From: UBA6168 sp041741095
Lineage (GTDB): Bacteria > Bacteroidota > Bacteroidia > Chitinophagales > Saprospiraceae
DNA length: 64,000 nucleotides
Reading direction: 5' to 3'
Assembly: GCA_041741095.1 (NCBI GenBank)
Contig: JBGSKQ010000095.1
Location: 335,567 to 399,566, forward strand
The position numbers were made by a program, and so were the translations under genes. Below are positions 52,972 to 60,669 of this stretch, in pieces (positions within the stretch are counted from its first letter, which is position 1; each line of letters opens with the position of its first letter). The notes under the pieces were generated by a model that ran no database searches, was not told where the DNA came from, and was given only the letters and a program-made list of their open reading frames with translations.

Positions 52972-53757
52972 ATGATTTCGATACACCAGCTTCATAAATC
53001 TTTTGGCAAAAACCACATCCTTAAAGGTATTGACCTTGCCTTCGAAAAGCCCGGCATCATCGCCGTGCTCGGCCCAAATGGCTCTGGCAAAACAACTCTC
53101 ATCAAGTCCATCTTGGGCATGGTGCTGCCCAGCGCCGGCGAATTGAAAATTGGAAATCAAAACATTAAAAACCAATGGCAGTACCGCCAAAAGATTGCTT
53201 ATCTCCCTCAGATTGCCCGATTTCCCGACAACTTGACGGTGAGGGAGTTGCTGAATATGATAAAAGATTTGCGGGGCAAATCGGAGGACGAGGCAGGGTT
53301 AATTGACCTGTTCGAGTTGGGGCCACACCTGAAGAGCCGACTTGGCAACCTGTCCGGCGGCACCCGCCAAAAAGTCAACCTTGTTTTGACATTCATGTAC
53401 GATTGCCCCATCATCATCCTCGACGAACCGACTGCTGGCCTCGACCCCATTTCCCTGGTGAAATTGAAAGAATTGATTGAATACCAGCGATCTATCGGCA
53501 AAACCATCCTCATCACCACCCACGTCATGAGCCTCGTGGAAGAACTCGCCGACGAAGTGGTTTATCTTCTGGAAGGCCACATCCACTTCCGGGGCAGCCT
53601 AACAACTTTAAAAGAAACCTACCACGAAACGAGCGTCGAACGGGCCATCGCCAGCCTATTGGAAAGGCAAAAAGGCAAGTTGGAATTCAGTTCCAATGGC
53701 CACCAAGCCTACATTCCAGCCTTCGTTCATCCTTCATCATTCATCGTTCATCGTTGA
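52972..53757 (+). CDS. nosF: NosF ABC-transporter ATP-binding protein
   Basis: 261-aa ATPase of the NosDFY system. Walker A LGPNGSGKTTLIKSILG, Q-loop AYLPQIARFPDN, signature LSGGTRQKVNL, Walker B CPIIILDEPTAGLDP and switch His in LITTHVMSL are all present. The C-terminal end (FVHPSSFIVHR) is encoded by NTTCATC heptads at 53725-53752, so the conserved fold ends before about residue 250. Confidence 0.95.
   Translation: MISIHQLHKSFGKNHILKGIDLAFEKPGIIAVLGPNGSGKTTLIKSILGMVLPSAGELKIGNQNIKNQWQYRQKIAYLPQIARFPDNLTVRELLNMIKDLRGKSEDEAGLIDLFELGPHLKSRLGNLSGGTRQKVNLVLTFMYDCPIIILDEPTAGLDPISLVKLKELIEYQRSIGKTILITTHVMSLVEELADEVVYLLEGHIHFRGSLTTLKETYHETSVERAIASLLERQKGKLEFSSNGHQAYIPAFVHPSSFIVHR
53725..53752. repeat. 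NTTCATC heptad array in the nosF 3' end
   Basis: Units GTTCATC, CTTCATC, ATTCATC, GTTCATC in register, ending next to the nosF stop codon and before the nosY start. Confidence 0.85.
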
Positions 53758-53767
53758 CCTCATCGTT

Positions 53768-54550
53768 ATGTTAAAAATCCTAAAATACAGCTTTTACGAC
53801 CTCATCCGTTCCCGGTGGACCTACATCTACTGCGCATTTTACCTGCTTTTCACCCTGTCGCTGCTATGGCTAAGCAACGATTTGTCGAAGGTGGTAATCA
53901 GCTTGATGAACGTGGTGCTGCTGCTCTGCCCGCTCATTGCCACCATGTTTGGGGTGATGTATTATTACAATTCACGGGAGTTCACCGAACTGCTACTGGC
54001 GCAGCCCATCAAAAGGACTTCCATTTTCCTGGGTCAATACCTTGGCGTAGCAGGCTCATTGTCAGCCAGTTGGTTGATAGGCACGGGCGTACCTTTTATT
54101 TTATATGGTGTGTTTGGCTCGGCACAGGCAGGCAATTTTTTAATGCTGGCGCTCATTGGGGTGGCGCTTTCGTTCATCTTTTCCGCCCTGGCATTTTTGA
54201 TAGCCTTAAAAAACGAAAACCGTATCAAAGGCTTTGGCCTGGCGATAGTGGTGTGGCTATTTTTTGCAGTCGTTTATGATGGCTTCCTCTTGTTGGCGCT
54301 GTCCTATTTCAGCGATTATCCATTGGAAAAATTCTCCCTGGCCGCATCCATGCTCAACCCCATAGACCTTTCGAGGATTTTGATTTTGTTGAAATTGGAC
54401 ATTTCTGCCCTGATGGGCTTTACCGGGGCCGTGTTCCGCAAGTTTATCGGCACGGGCATGGGCATGGCCGTATCGGTTTTGGTGTTGGCAGTGTGGGCTA
54501 TTTTGCCTGCTTGGGGGATTGGGCGTGTTGCTATGAAAAAGGATTTTTAG
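53768..54550 (+). CDS. nosY: NosY ABC-transporter permease
   Basis: 260-aa inner-membrane permease with about six helices (VVISLMNVVLLLCPLIATMFG, SWLIGTGVPFILYGVFG, FLMLALIGVALSFIFSALAFL, GLAIVVWLFFAVVYDGFLL, GMAVSVLVLAVWAILPAWG). PIKRTSIFLGQYLGVAG is a family-typical cytosolic segment. The start at 53768 (MLKILKYSFYDLIRSRW) was preferred because the longer frame begins in nosF heptads. It completes the nosDFY unit and is the last gene before the large palindrome. Confidence 0.93.
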   Translation: MLKILKYSFYDLIRSRWTYIYCAFYLLFTLSLLWLSNDLSKVVISLMNVVLLLCPLIATMFGVMYYYNSREFTELLLAQPIKRTSIFLGQYLGVAGSLSASWLIGTGVPFILYGVFGSAQAGNFLMLALIGVALSFIFSALAFLIALKNENRIKGFGLAIVVWLFFAVVYDGFLLLALSYFSDYPLEKFSLAASMLNPIDLSRILILLKLDISALMGFTGAVFRKFIGTGMGMAVSVLVLAVWAILPAWGIGRVAMKKDF

Positions 54551-54575
54551 ATAGGAATTTTACTGTCAATAACGG

Positions 54576-54662
54576 ATTGTAGTGATGGCCGCCCCAGCGG
54601 AGCTTGTCCCGATTTATCGGGACAAGCTCCGCTGGGGCATGAAATAATGCCATCACTACAAT
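54576..54662. repeat. Nested palindrome after nosY
   Basis: An inner perfect inverted repeat with 23-bp arms (54591-54613 with 54616-54638) and a 2-bp centre, carrying the core TCCCGATTTATCGGGA. Outer 14-bp arms (54576-54589 with 54649-54662) are also perfect. No T-run follows. It resembles the other TCCCGA-core elements and could double as a terminator of the nos genes. Confidence 0.9.
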
Positions 54663-54795
54663 ATGTTACAATCAGGGATTTTTAAATGATAAATAACAAA
54701 AAAAGGGGCGGCCCAAGCCACCCCCTCTCAAAATTACTATTGATTAAACAGTATGTATCTAATTGATTTTCAAGACAGTATGACTGCCCTTGAAC

Positions 54796-55404
54796 CTAAA
54801 ACGACACTCCGCCCACGCTAAACGTGCGGTAAAAAACCTTGTCGTTTACACTGACCCGAAACGTATAATCACCTGGCAGCAATTGGGCAACATTGTACCT
54901 TTTGTTTATGCTGCCATTGTTTTTAATCGTCTCCTTGAAAACGGGAAAGTTGAATTCGTCCGTAATTACCACCTCTGTCACGGCGTCTTCCACTTGCAGG
55001 AAGTTTAAATCTACCAAGTTTCCTGAGGCATAAATGACGGGTTTGTAGATGGCCTTGAGCTGCGCAGCATCAATCATCAAATGCTTGTCGAACACTTCGA
55101 TTGGCTGATAGCTGATGGAATAGGCGTCCTCGATTTCAATGGTGTAGCGGCCAGTGGTCAGGTTGGAAAGGTTGTATTTTTTGGCAAAAGGCCCTTTCTC
55201 CTTGATGGCATCCGACAGTAGCAGGTTGCGCTCATTATCAATAATGCGGATCTGCACCTTCTGTGTCAGCACCCAATCGAGCTGTAGCACAAATGATTTC
55301 TGGCCATCATTTTTGATGGTAAAATCCGGTAGGTCCACGGCAAATGCGGCCATGGAAAGGAAGGTGAAGGCTGTTGCAAAAACAACGAATTTCAGATTCT
55401 TCAT
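54796..55404 (-). CDS. Exported protein of unknown function
   Basis: 202-aa protein with a signal peptide (MKNLKFVVFATAFTFLSMAAFA). The mature part has two similar beta-sandwich-like halves, each ending in a Y-x-x-x-x-L-x-x-G-x-Y/F-x-x-x pattern (KKYNLSNLTTGRYTIEIED, KRYNVAQLLPGDYTFRVSV). This resembles C-terminal sorting or carrier domains but no FPNP motif is present, so it is not a T9SS cargo signal. No named family recognised. Confidence 0.75.
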   Translation of the reverse strand: MKNLKFVVFATAFTFLSMAAFAVDLPDFTIKNDGQKSFVLQLDWVLTQKVQIRIIDNERNLLLSDAIKEKGPFAKKYNLSNLTTGRYTIEIEDAYSISYQPIEVFDKHLMIDAAQLKAIYKPVIYASGNLVDLNFLQVEDAVTEVVITDEFNFPVFKETIKNNGSINKRYNVAQLLPGDYTFRVSVNDKVFYRTFSVGGVSF

Positions 55405-55633
55405 AATAACAGTTTTTAAAAGGTGAAATAAAATAAGCCGGGTTGTTCTTCATTTTGACAATGCAAAGGTAGGGGGTGAATTGGTGTCAAAACTACACCA
55501 ATATTGGCTTGTTTATGTACTAAATTAACTCAATGAAAAAGTTATTTTTCAATTTTGGTTAATATCGTTTCAAAAATTGTCAATTATGAAGAAGTCTTTA
55601 TGCGAGGCCCCTCGTAGTTTTGCTAAAAAAACA

Positions 55634-56518
55634 ATGGAAAAATTGTTGCTCAATAAACCAGCACTCGAAAAAATCAGCCCTGAATTTGGCTCCTCGTTTT
55701 TAGTTAAGCAATACATACTCCCCAGGCCGAACGCCAACGAACCTTTTTGGCACTACCATCCTGAGATTGAACTGGTGTACGTAAAAGGCGGCAACGGCAA
55801 TCGGCATATCGGGCACCATGCCTCTTATTTTCGGGACGGCGACCTGATTCTCATTGGCTCCAACCTTCCGCACTATGGCTTCACGGACAGGTTCACCCGC
55901 AACAAATCGGAAACCATTGTACAGATGAAAGAAGATTTCCTGGGCGAGTCGTTTTTCAAGGTACCGGAGATGGAGGCCATCCAAATGATGTTTGAAAAAG
56001 CCAAGGCGGGCATCGTTTTTAACGGGGAAACAAAGCAAAAACTGGGTGCCCGCCTCGAAGGGCTGCCCCAATTGGACCAGTTTGGAAGGCTCATCGAACT
56101 GCTTATTATTTTGAAGGAGATGGCCCTCTCCAGCGAGTACCAAATCCTGAATGCCAATGGCTACAAATTGGAAGTGGAAAACCAGGACAACGACCGCATC
56201 AATGTGGTACATGCCTATGTCCAGGACAATTTTCAAGCGTCCATCACCTTGGATGAAGTGGCCGATTTGATCAACATGACTGTACCCGCATTTTGCCGTT
56301 ATTTCAAAAAACTCTCCGGCAAGACCTTTACCCGCTTTGTGAACGAAAACCGGGTGGCTCACGCCTGCAAGCTCCTTTTGGAACAAAACGGCAGCATTAC
56401 GCATGTCTGCTTCGAAAGCGGCTTCAACAACTTCTCGCATTTCAACCGCTTTTTTCGTGAAATAACTGGAAAAAGCCCTTCCGAATACCGCAAAATTTTT
56501 AAGAAAATCGTGGAATAA
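55634..56518 (+). CDS. AraC family regulator with cupin sensor domain
   Basis: 294-aa regulator. The N-terminal cupin (about 20-130) has FWHYHPEIELVYVKGGNGNR and DGDLILIGSNLPHYGFTD. The C-terminal two helix-turn-helix motifs are VADLINMTVPAFCRYFKKLSG and ITHVCFESGFNNFSHFNRFF. The start at 55634 is uncertain; an ATG at 55586 lies in frame. Its ligand and targets are unknown. It lies between the nos and cco clusters on the plus strand. Confidence 0.85.
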   Translation: MEKLLLNKPALEKISPEFGSSFLVKQYILPRPNANEPFWHYHPEIELVYVKGGNGNRHIGHHASYFRDGDLILIGSNLPHYGFTDRFTRNKSETIVQMKEDFLGESFFKVPEMEAIQMMFEKAKAGIVFNGETKQKLGARLEGLPQLDQFGRLIELLIILKEMALSSEYQILNANGYKLEVENQDNDRINVVHAYVQDNFQASITLDEVADLINMTVPAFCRYFKKLSGKTFTRFVNENRVAHACKLLLEQNGSITHVCFESGFNNFSHFNRFFREITGKSPSEYRKIFKKIVE

Positions 56519-56644
56519 GCCATTGTTATCCACGGGCCAATTTTCTAATATTTTGGCAAGCATAAAGCTTTTTGCATCCTTCCTTTTTCATTTCTCAACT
56601 CAACGTTTCCGGCGTCCAAACCTCCTGAGCGCAGCCTGCTTTCT

Positions 56645-56710
56645 ATGATAAAAGTCAGTATCCGTTTTGACGAAAATCACTCGTCACCCCTAACTGCCGT
56701 TCTACCTTGC
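56645..56710 (+). promoter_or_regulatory. cco operon promoter with tandem dyads
   Basis: Distal core TGATAAAAGTCA (56646-56657) and proximal TTGACGAAAATCAC (56667-56680), centres exactly 22 bp apart. TACCTTGC (56703-56710) follows after 22 bp, a partial -7 match. The dyads lie 168 and 146 bp upstream of ccoS, leaving room for a leader that contains a hairpin. Confidence 0.6.
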
Positions 56711-56733
56711 CGCCGATTTCAGAATTAAGAAAG

Positions 56734-56816
56734 GGGTTGATAAGAGATTTGTAAAATGTTGATAGTCAAATGAGAAAATCTCTTATCAACCCTTTTATCA
56801 AGCGATAAAATCTCTT
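56734..56816 (+). promoter_or_regulatory. Leader hairpin with alternative pairing before ccoS
   Basis: 17-bp stem (56734-56750 with 56776-56792), followed by a short T-run. The left arm segment AAGAGATTT (56742-56750) can pair with AAATCTCTT at 56776-56784 or with a second copy at 56808-56816, three bases before the ccoS ATG. This allows two exclusive structures, so attenuation or translational control is possible but not shown. Confidence 0.5.
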
Positions 56817-56819
56817 GCA

Positions 56820-57011
56820 ATGAAGATAATTTTTGTTTTAATAGCGGTCAGCCTTTTAGTCGCCCTAGGTTTTCTGGGAGCATTTATTTGGGCTGTAAAA
56901 TCCGGCCAGTACGAAGACGACTACACTCCGTCTGTCAGGATGCTGTTTGACGGCAAAACACCATCCTCATCCAAGGGCAGCAATTCTCCTCTTCATTCAA
57001 ATGACAAATAA
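56820..57011 (+). CDS. ccoS: cbb3 oxidase assembly protein CcoS
   Basis: 63-aa single-helix membrane protein (FVLIAVSLLVALGFLGAFIWAV is its helix) needed for copper and haem insertion into cbb3 oxidase. SGQYEDDYTPSVRMLFD is the conserved signature. It heads the cluster, 12 bp before ccoNO. The copper ATPase gene ccoI, which commonly precedes it, is not here. Confidence 0.92.
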   Translation: MKIIFVLIAVSLLVALGFLGAFIWAVKSGQYEDDYTPSVRMLFDGKTPSSSKGSNSPLHSNDK

Positions 57012-57023
57012 ACAAGTTTCCGT

Positions 57024-59165
57024 ATGACACAAGTAGAACGGTTCCACTACGACAATGCCATCGTGAAGAAATTTGCCTTCGCCTCTCTTTTTTGGGGCAT
57101 CATAGGCATGATCGTCGGTCTTTTATTGGCATTGCAACTCGTTTTGCCGGCCCTCAATTTCGAGGTGCCGTGGCTGACCTTCAGCCGGATCAGGCCCTTG
57201 CACACCAATGCCGTCATTTTTGCATTTGTTGGCAATGGAATTTTCATGGGCGTCTATTATTCCCTCCAACGCCTGATGAAGGCCAGGATGTTCAGCGACA
57301 TGCTGAGCAATATCCACTTCTGGGGCTGGCAGCTCATCATCGTAAGTGCGGCTTTGACGCTGCCGCTTGGTTTGACCACCAGCGGCGAGTATTCCGAGTT
57401 GATTTGGCCAATTGACATCGCAATTGCTCTCATTTGGGTGATTTTCGGTATCAATATGTTTGGCACAATACTTAAAAGGCGTGAGGAGCACTTATACGTG
57501 GCCGTTTGGTTCTACATAGCCACATGGGTGACGGTAGCCTTGCTCCACATCGTGCGCAGCATTGCCATCCCGACCAGCATGACCCATGCTTATGGCGTGT
57601 TCGCCGGTGTCCAAGAGGCGCTTGTACAATGGTGGTATGGCCACAATGCGGTGGCATTCTTCCTGACGACGCCTTACCTCGGCTTGATGTATTATTTCTT
57701 GCCGAAGGCTGCCAACAGGCCAGTTTATTCTTATCGGCTTTCCATCATCCACTTTTGGGCGCTGATATTCATCTACATCTGGGCTGGCCCGCACCACTTG
57801 CTTTATACTTCCCTCCCGGAATGGGCGCAGTCATTGGGAATGGTATTCTCGCTGATGCTCATCGCACCGTCGTGGGGCGGTATGCTCAACGGTTTGTTGA
57901 CGCTGCGTGGCGCTTGGGACCGTGTGCGGGAAGATCCTATCCTGAAATTTATGGTGGTGGCAGTGACCGCCTACGGTATGTCCACTTTTGAAGGCCCGAT
58001 GATGTCCATCAAAAGCTGGAACGCCGTGACGCACTATTCTGACTGGACCATTGGCCACGTTCACGTAGGCGCATTGGGCTGGAACGGTATGCTCACCTTT
58101 GGTGTGATTTATTGGCTGATACCGAGAATTTACAATACAAAACTATTTTCCGTTAAACTGGCCAACGTCCACTTCTGGCTCGGAACCTTGGGCATCATTT
58201 TCTACGCCATCCCGCTTTATTGGGCTGCTGTGGTGCAAAACGTGATGTGGAGGGCTTTTACGCCGGATGGATTCCTGGTTTATCCATTGTTCCTGGAAAC
58301 AGTGACGCAGGTTATACCGATGTATGCCATCCGGGCATTGGGCGGTGCTTTGTTCATCACTGGTGTTATCCTGGGCATTTACAATATTTGGAAAACCGTA
58401 GCCAGTGGGAAGCTGGTGGCCAATGAGGAAACCGAAGCTCCTGCACGTTTGGTACATGGTGCCGAAGACCGCTCGCACTGGCACCGTTGGATTGAGCGCA
58501 GGCCCATCCAAATGCTCATCGTTAGCCTGGTGTTGGTGGCAATAGGCGGTATCATCGAATACCTGCCAATGGCCTTTGTGGACGACAACATTCCGAAAAT
58601 TGAAACAGTAAAACCGTACACCCCGCTCGAACTACAAGGGCGTGACCTCTATGTGCGGGAAGGCTGCCTTGGTTGCCACTCCCAAATGGTGAGGCCGATG
58701 CGTTTTGAAACTGAACGTTATGGCGAATATTCCAAATCGGGCGAATTCATTTACGACCGCCCGTTCCTCTGGGGTTCCAAACGTACAGGGCCAGACCTCG
58801 CCAGGGAAGGTGTTGGCAAGCTCAAAAAGTCTGACAGTTGGCACTACAACCACATGTACAATCCACGCAACGTGTACGACCAGTCCATTATGCCTGCATA
58901 TCCCTGGTTGATTACCAATGATTTGGATATTAGCTCAACGCCGAGCAAAATCAAGGTTTTGCGCCAACTGGGCACACCGTATGAAGAAGGTTACGAAGAA
59001 ATCGCAAACGATGATTTGATGAAACAAGCCAAAAGGATTGCCGATAACTTGAAAAAGGAAGGCATCGAGCAAGAAGGCTTGGAAAACAAAGAAATCGTGG
59101 CGCTCATCGCTTACCTGCAACGCCTCGGTGTGGACATAACGGCACAAGCGCAGGCTCAGAAATAA
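57024..59165 (+). CDS. ccoNO: cbb3 cytochrome c oxidase, fused CcoN/CcoO subunit
   Basis: 713-aa catalytic subunit of the high-affinity oxidase, with CcoN (about 1-480, twelve helices) fused to CcoO (about 480-713). Haem and CuB ligands: FSRIRPLHTNAVIFAFVG, WWYGHNAVAF, IWAGPHHLLYT, and IGHVHVGALGWNGM. The CcoO part has GCLGCHSQMVRPMRFETERYG, the CxxCH haem c site, and an axial Met in SIMPAYPWLI. The fusion is common in Bacteroidota. Confidence 0.96.
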   Translation: MTQVERFHYDNAIVKKFAFASLFWGIIGMIVGLLLALQLVLPALNFEVPWLTFSRIRPLHTNAVIFAFVGNGIFMGVYYSLQRLMKARMFSDMLSNIHFWGWQLIIVSAALTLPLGLTTSGEYSELIWPIDIAIALIWVIFGINMFGTILKRREEHLYVAVWFYIATWVTVALLHIVRSIAIPTSMTHAYGVFAGVQEALVQWWYGHNAVAFFLTTPYLGLMYYFLPKAANRPVYSYRLSIIHFWALIFIYIWAGPHHLLYTSLPEWAQSLGMVFSLMLIAPSWGGMLNGLLTLRGAWDRVREDPILKFMVVAVTAYGMSTFEGPMMSIKSWNAVTHYSDWTIGHVHVGALGWNGMLTFGVIYWLIPRIYNTKLFSVKLANVHFWLGTLGIIFYAIPLYWAAVVQNVMWRAFTPDGFLVYPLFLETVTQVIPMYAIRALGGALFITGVILGIYNIWKTVASGKLVANEETEAPARLVHGAEDRSHWHRWIERRPIQMLIVSLVLVAIGGIIEYLPMAFVDDNIPKIETVKPYTPLELQGRDLYVREGCLGCHSQMVRPMRFETERYGEYSKSGEFIYDRPFLWGSKRTGPDLAREGVGKLKKSDSWHYNHMYNPRNVYDQSIMPAYPWLITNDLDISSTPSKIKVLRQLGTPYEEGYEEIANDDLMKQAKRIADNLKKEGIEQEGLENKEIVALIAYLQRLGVDITAQAQAQK

Positions 59166-59170
59166 CTATA

Positions 59171-59250
59171 AACGATGAACGATGAATGTTGAACAATCAA
59201 TAATCATTGAGTTCATCATTCATCGTTCAAAGTTCATCATTCAAGGCAAC
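59171..59250. repeat. Heptad repeat array between ccoNO and ccoQ
   Basis: At least ten 7-bp units in register: AACGATG, AACGATG, AATGTTG, AACAATC, AATAATC on the left; then GTTCATC, ATTCATC, GTTCAAA, GTTCATC, ATTCAAG. The two halves are in inverted orientation. The array ends at the ccoQ start codon. Confidence 0.85.
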
Positions 59251-59415
59251 ATGTATAAATACATCCTTCAATCTGTAGAAAATATCAACTGGCTGGCTGT
59301 GGCCTCTTTGATTATCTTCTTTGTCATATTCGTGGTGAGTGCAATGTGGGCTTTTATGAGCAAAAAAGAATTCATTGATAAAATGTCAAAGCTGCCATTG
59401 GACAATGAAGAATGA
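59251..59415 (+). CDS. ccoQ: cbb3 oxidase small subunit CcoQ
   Basis: 54-aa single-helix protein (NWLAVASLIIFFVIFVVSAM) with a short basic and acidic tail (SKKEFIDKMSKLPLDNEE). Its position between ccoNO and ccoP, and its size, identify it. The start at 59251 follows the heptad array; an upstream in-frame extension is made of repeat sequence. Confidence 0.85.
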   Translation: MYKYILQSVENINWLAVASLIIFFVIFVVSAMWAFMSKKEFIDKMSKLPLDNEE

Positions 59416-59516
59416 TGCATAATTAATGATGGACAAATGCAGGCTTTTACTGCATTTTTCAAATAAAAACCATCATTGATAATCCATAATTCTCCGTATA
59501 AAATCAAATTCTGGAC

Positions 59517-60533
59517 ATGAAAAATAAATTTCACCAATGGGTTCTTATGTCGGCGGCGTTCATCCTGCCGATACTGGCCGATGCCCAAACGGCTACAGAG
59601 GCTGTACCAGCACCTGCAAAACTTAACTTTTGGGAAAATACGCTTGGCCAATTGACGCTGATTGGCGGTGCCATTGTGATAGCAGTGGCTTTGCTGGCCA
59701 TTGTCCGCCTTTTCAATATCATCATGAAAATGGAGGAGCTGCGCATGTTGCGGGAAAAAGGCGTGGAAGAAATCGTGGAAGCCTATCGCCAACCCGAACA
59801 AAGCTGGTGGAGCAAGTTTATTAAAGCAGCGACCAAGGCAGTGCCCGTGGGCAGGGAACAGGATATTGACCTGGGCCACGACTACGATGGCATCCGTGAA
59901 TTGGACAATAAATTGCCGCCGTGGTGGCTTTGGATGTTCTATGTTTCCATCATATTTTCAGTAATATACCTCGGTGCATTGCACGTCACTGGGGCAGCGC
60001 CTTCCATCCACGAAGAATACGACAAAAATATGGAAGTTGCCAAGGCAGAAGTGGCCGCTTTTGTGGCCAAACAAGCCGATCAGGTGGACGAAAATTCAGT
60101 GGTGGCCCTGACGGATGCAACCGAACTTTCATTGGGCAAATCAATTTTTCAAGCCAACTGCGTAGCCTGCCACGGACAAAACGGCGAAGGTACCATCGGC
60201 CCCAACTTCACGGACGAATATTGGCTGCATGGGGGCGGTATTAAAAATGTATTTACCACCATCAAATACGGTGTCATAGACAAGGGTATGCAGTCTTGGA
60301 AAGACCAGCTCCGCTCTAGCGACATGCAGCGGGTGGCAAGTTATATCCTTACATTAAAAGGCACCAATCCACCCAATCCCAAAGCGCCACAAGGCGATAT
60401 TTGGACACCGGAAGCATCTGCCGTTACTCCTGCAACAGATTCAACCGCTGTAGATTCTACGGCAACAGGTGACGCAGGTCACAAACAAACTGGGGAAGAG
60501 CTTGCGAAATTAGCGGAGCAAAAAACAAAATAA
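59517..60533 (+). CDS. ccoP: cbb3 oxidase subunit CcoP, monohaem
   Basis: 338-aa membrane-anchored cytochrome c. It has a first helix preceded by a signal (MSAAFILPILADAQ), a second helix VIAVALLAIVRLFNIIMKM, the CcoP signature HDYDGIRELDNKLPPWWLWM, and a cytochrome c domain with NCVACHGQNGEG and a Met ligand in KGMQSWKDQL. Only one CxxCH is present, whereas proteobacterial CcoP usually has two haems. The C-terminal tail is Ala/Thr/Pro-rich. Confidence 0.94.
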   Translation: MKNKFHQWVLMSAAFILPILADAQTATEAVPAPAKLNFWENTLGQLTLIGGAIVIAVALLAIVRLFNIIMKMEELRMLREKGVEEIVEAYRQPEQSWWSKFIKAATKAVPVGREQDIDLGHDYDGIRELDNKLPPWWLWMFYVSIIFSVIYLGALHVTGAAPSIHEEYDKNMEVAKAEVAAFVAKQADQVDENSVVALTDATELSLGKSIFQANCVACHGQNGEGTIGPNFTDEYWLHGGGIKNVFTTIKYGVIDKGMQSWKDQLRSSDMQRVASYILTLKGTNPPNPKAPQGDIWTPEASAVTPATDSTAVDSTATGDAGHKQTGEELAKLAEQKTK

Positions 60534-60576
60534 AGGCTCCTTGTTTGAAAAACTGGGGGCTTTCATCCAACGGATT

Positions 60577-60632
60577 GGAATTAGGATATGGCTTAGTTTG
60601 AAATAAGCTAATACATTATCCTAATTCCTTTT
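60577..60632 (+). terminator. Hairpin between ccoP and ccoG
   Basis: 12-bp arms (60577-60588 with 60617-60628), with a smaller inner hairpin, followed by a short TTTT. It may attenuate transcription between ccoP and ccoG. Confidence 0.55.
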
Positions 60633-60669
60633 CAATGCAAAACCAAAATAGGTTTTAAAACAGCCTTCA

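Noticed and set aside
59171..59250. Heptad arrays as a CRISPR array
   Set aside because: Unit length is 7 bp with no spacers, and no cas genes are present.
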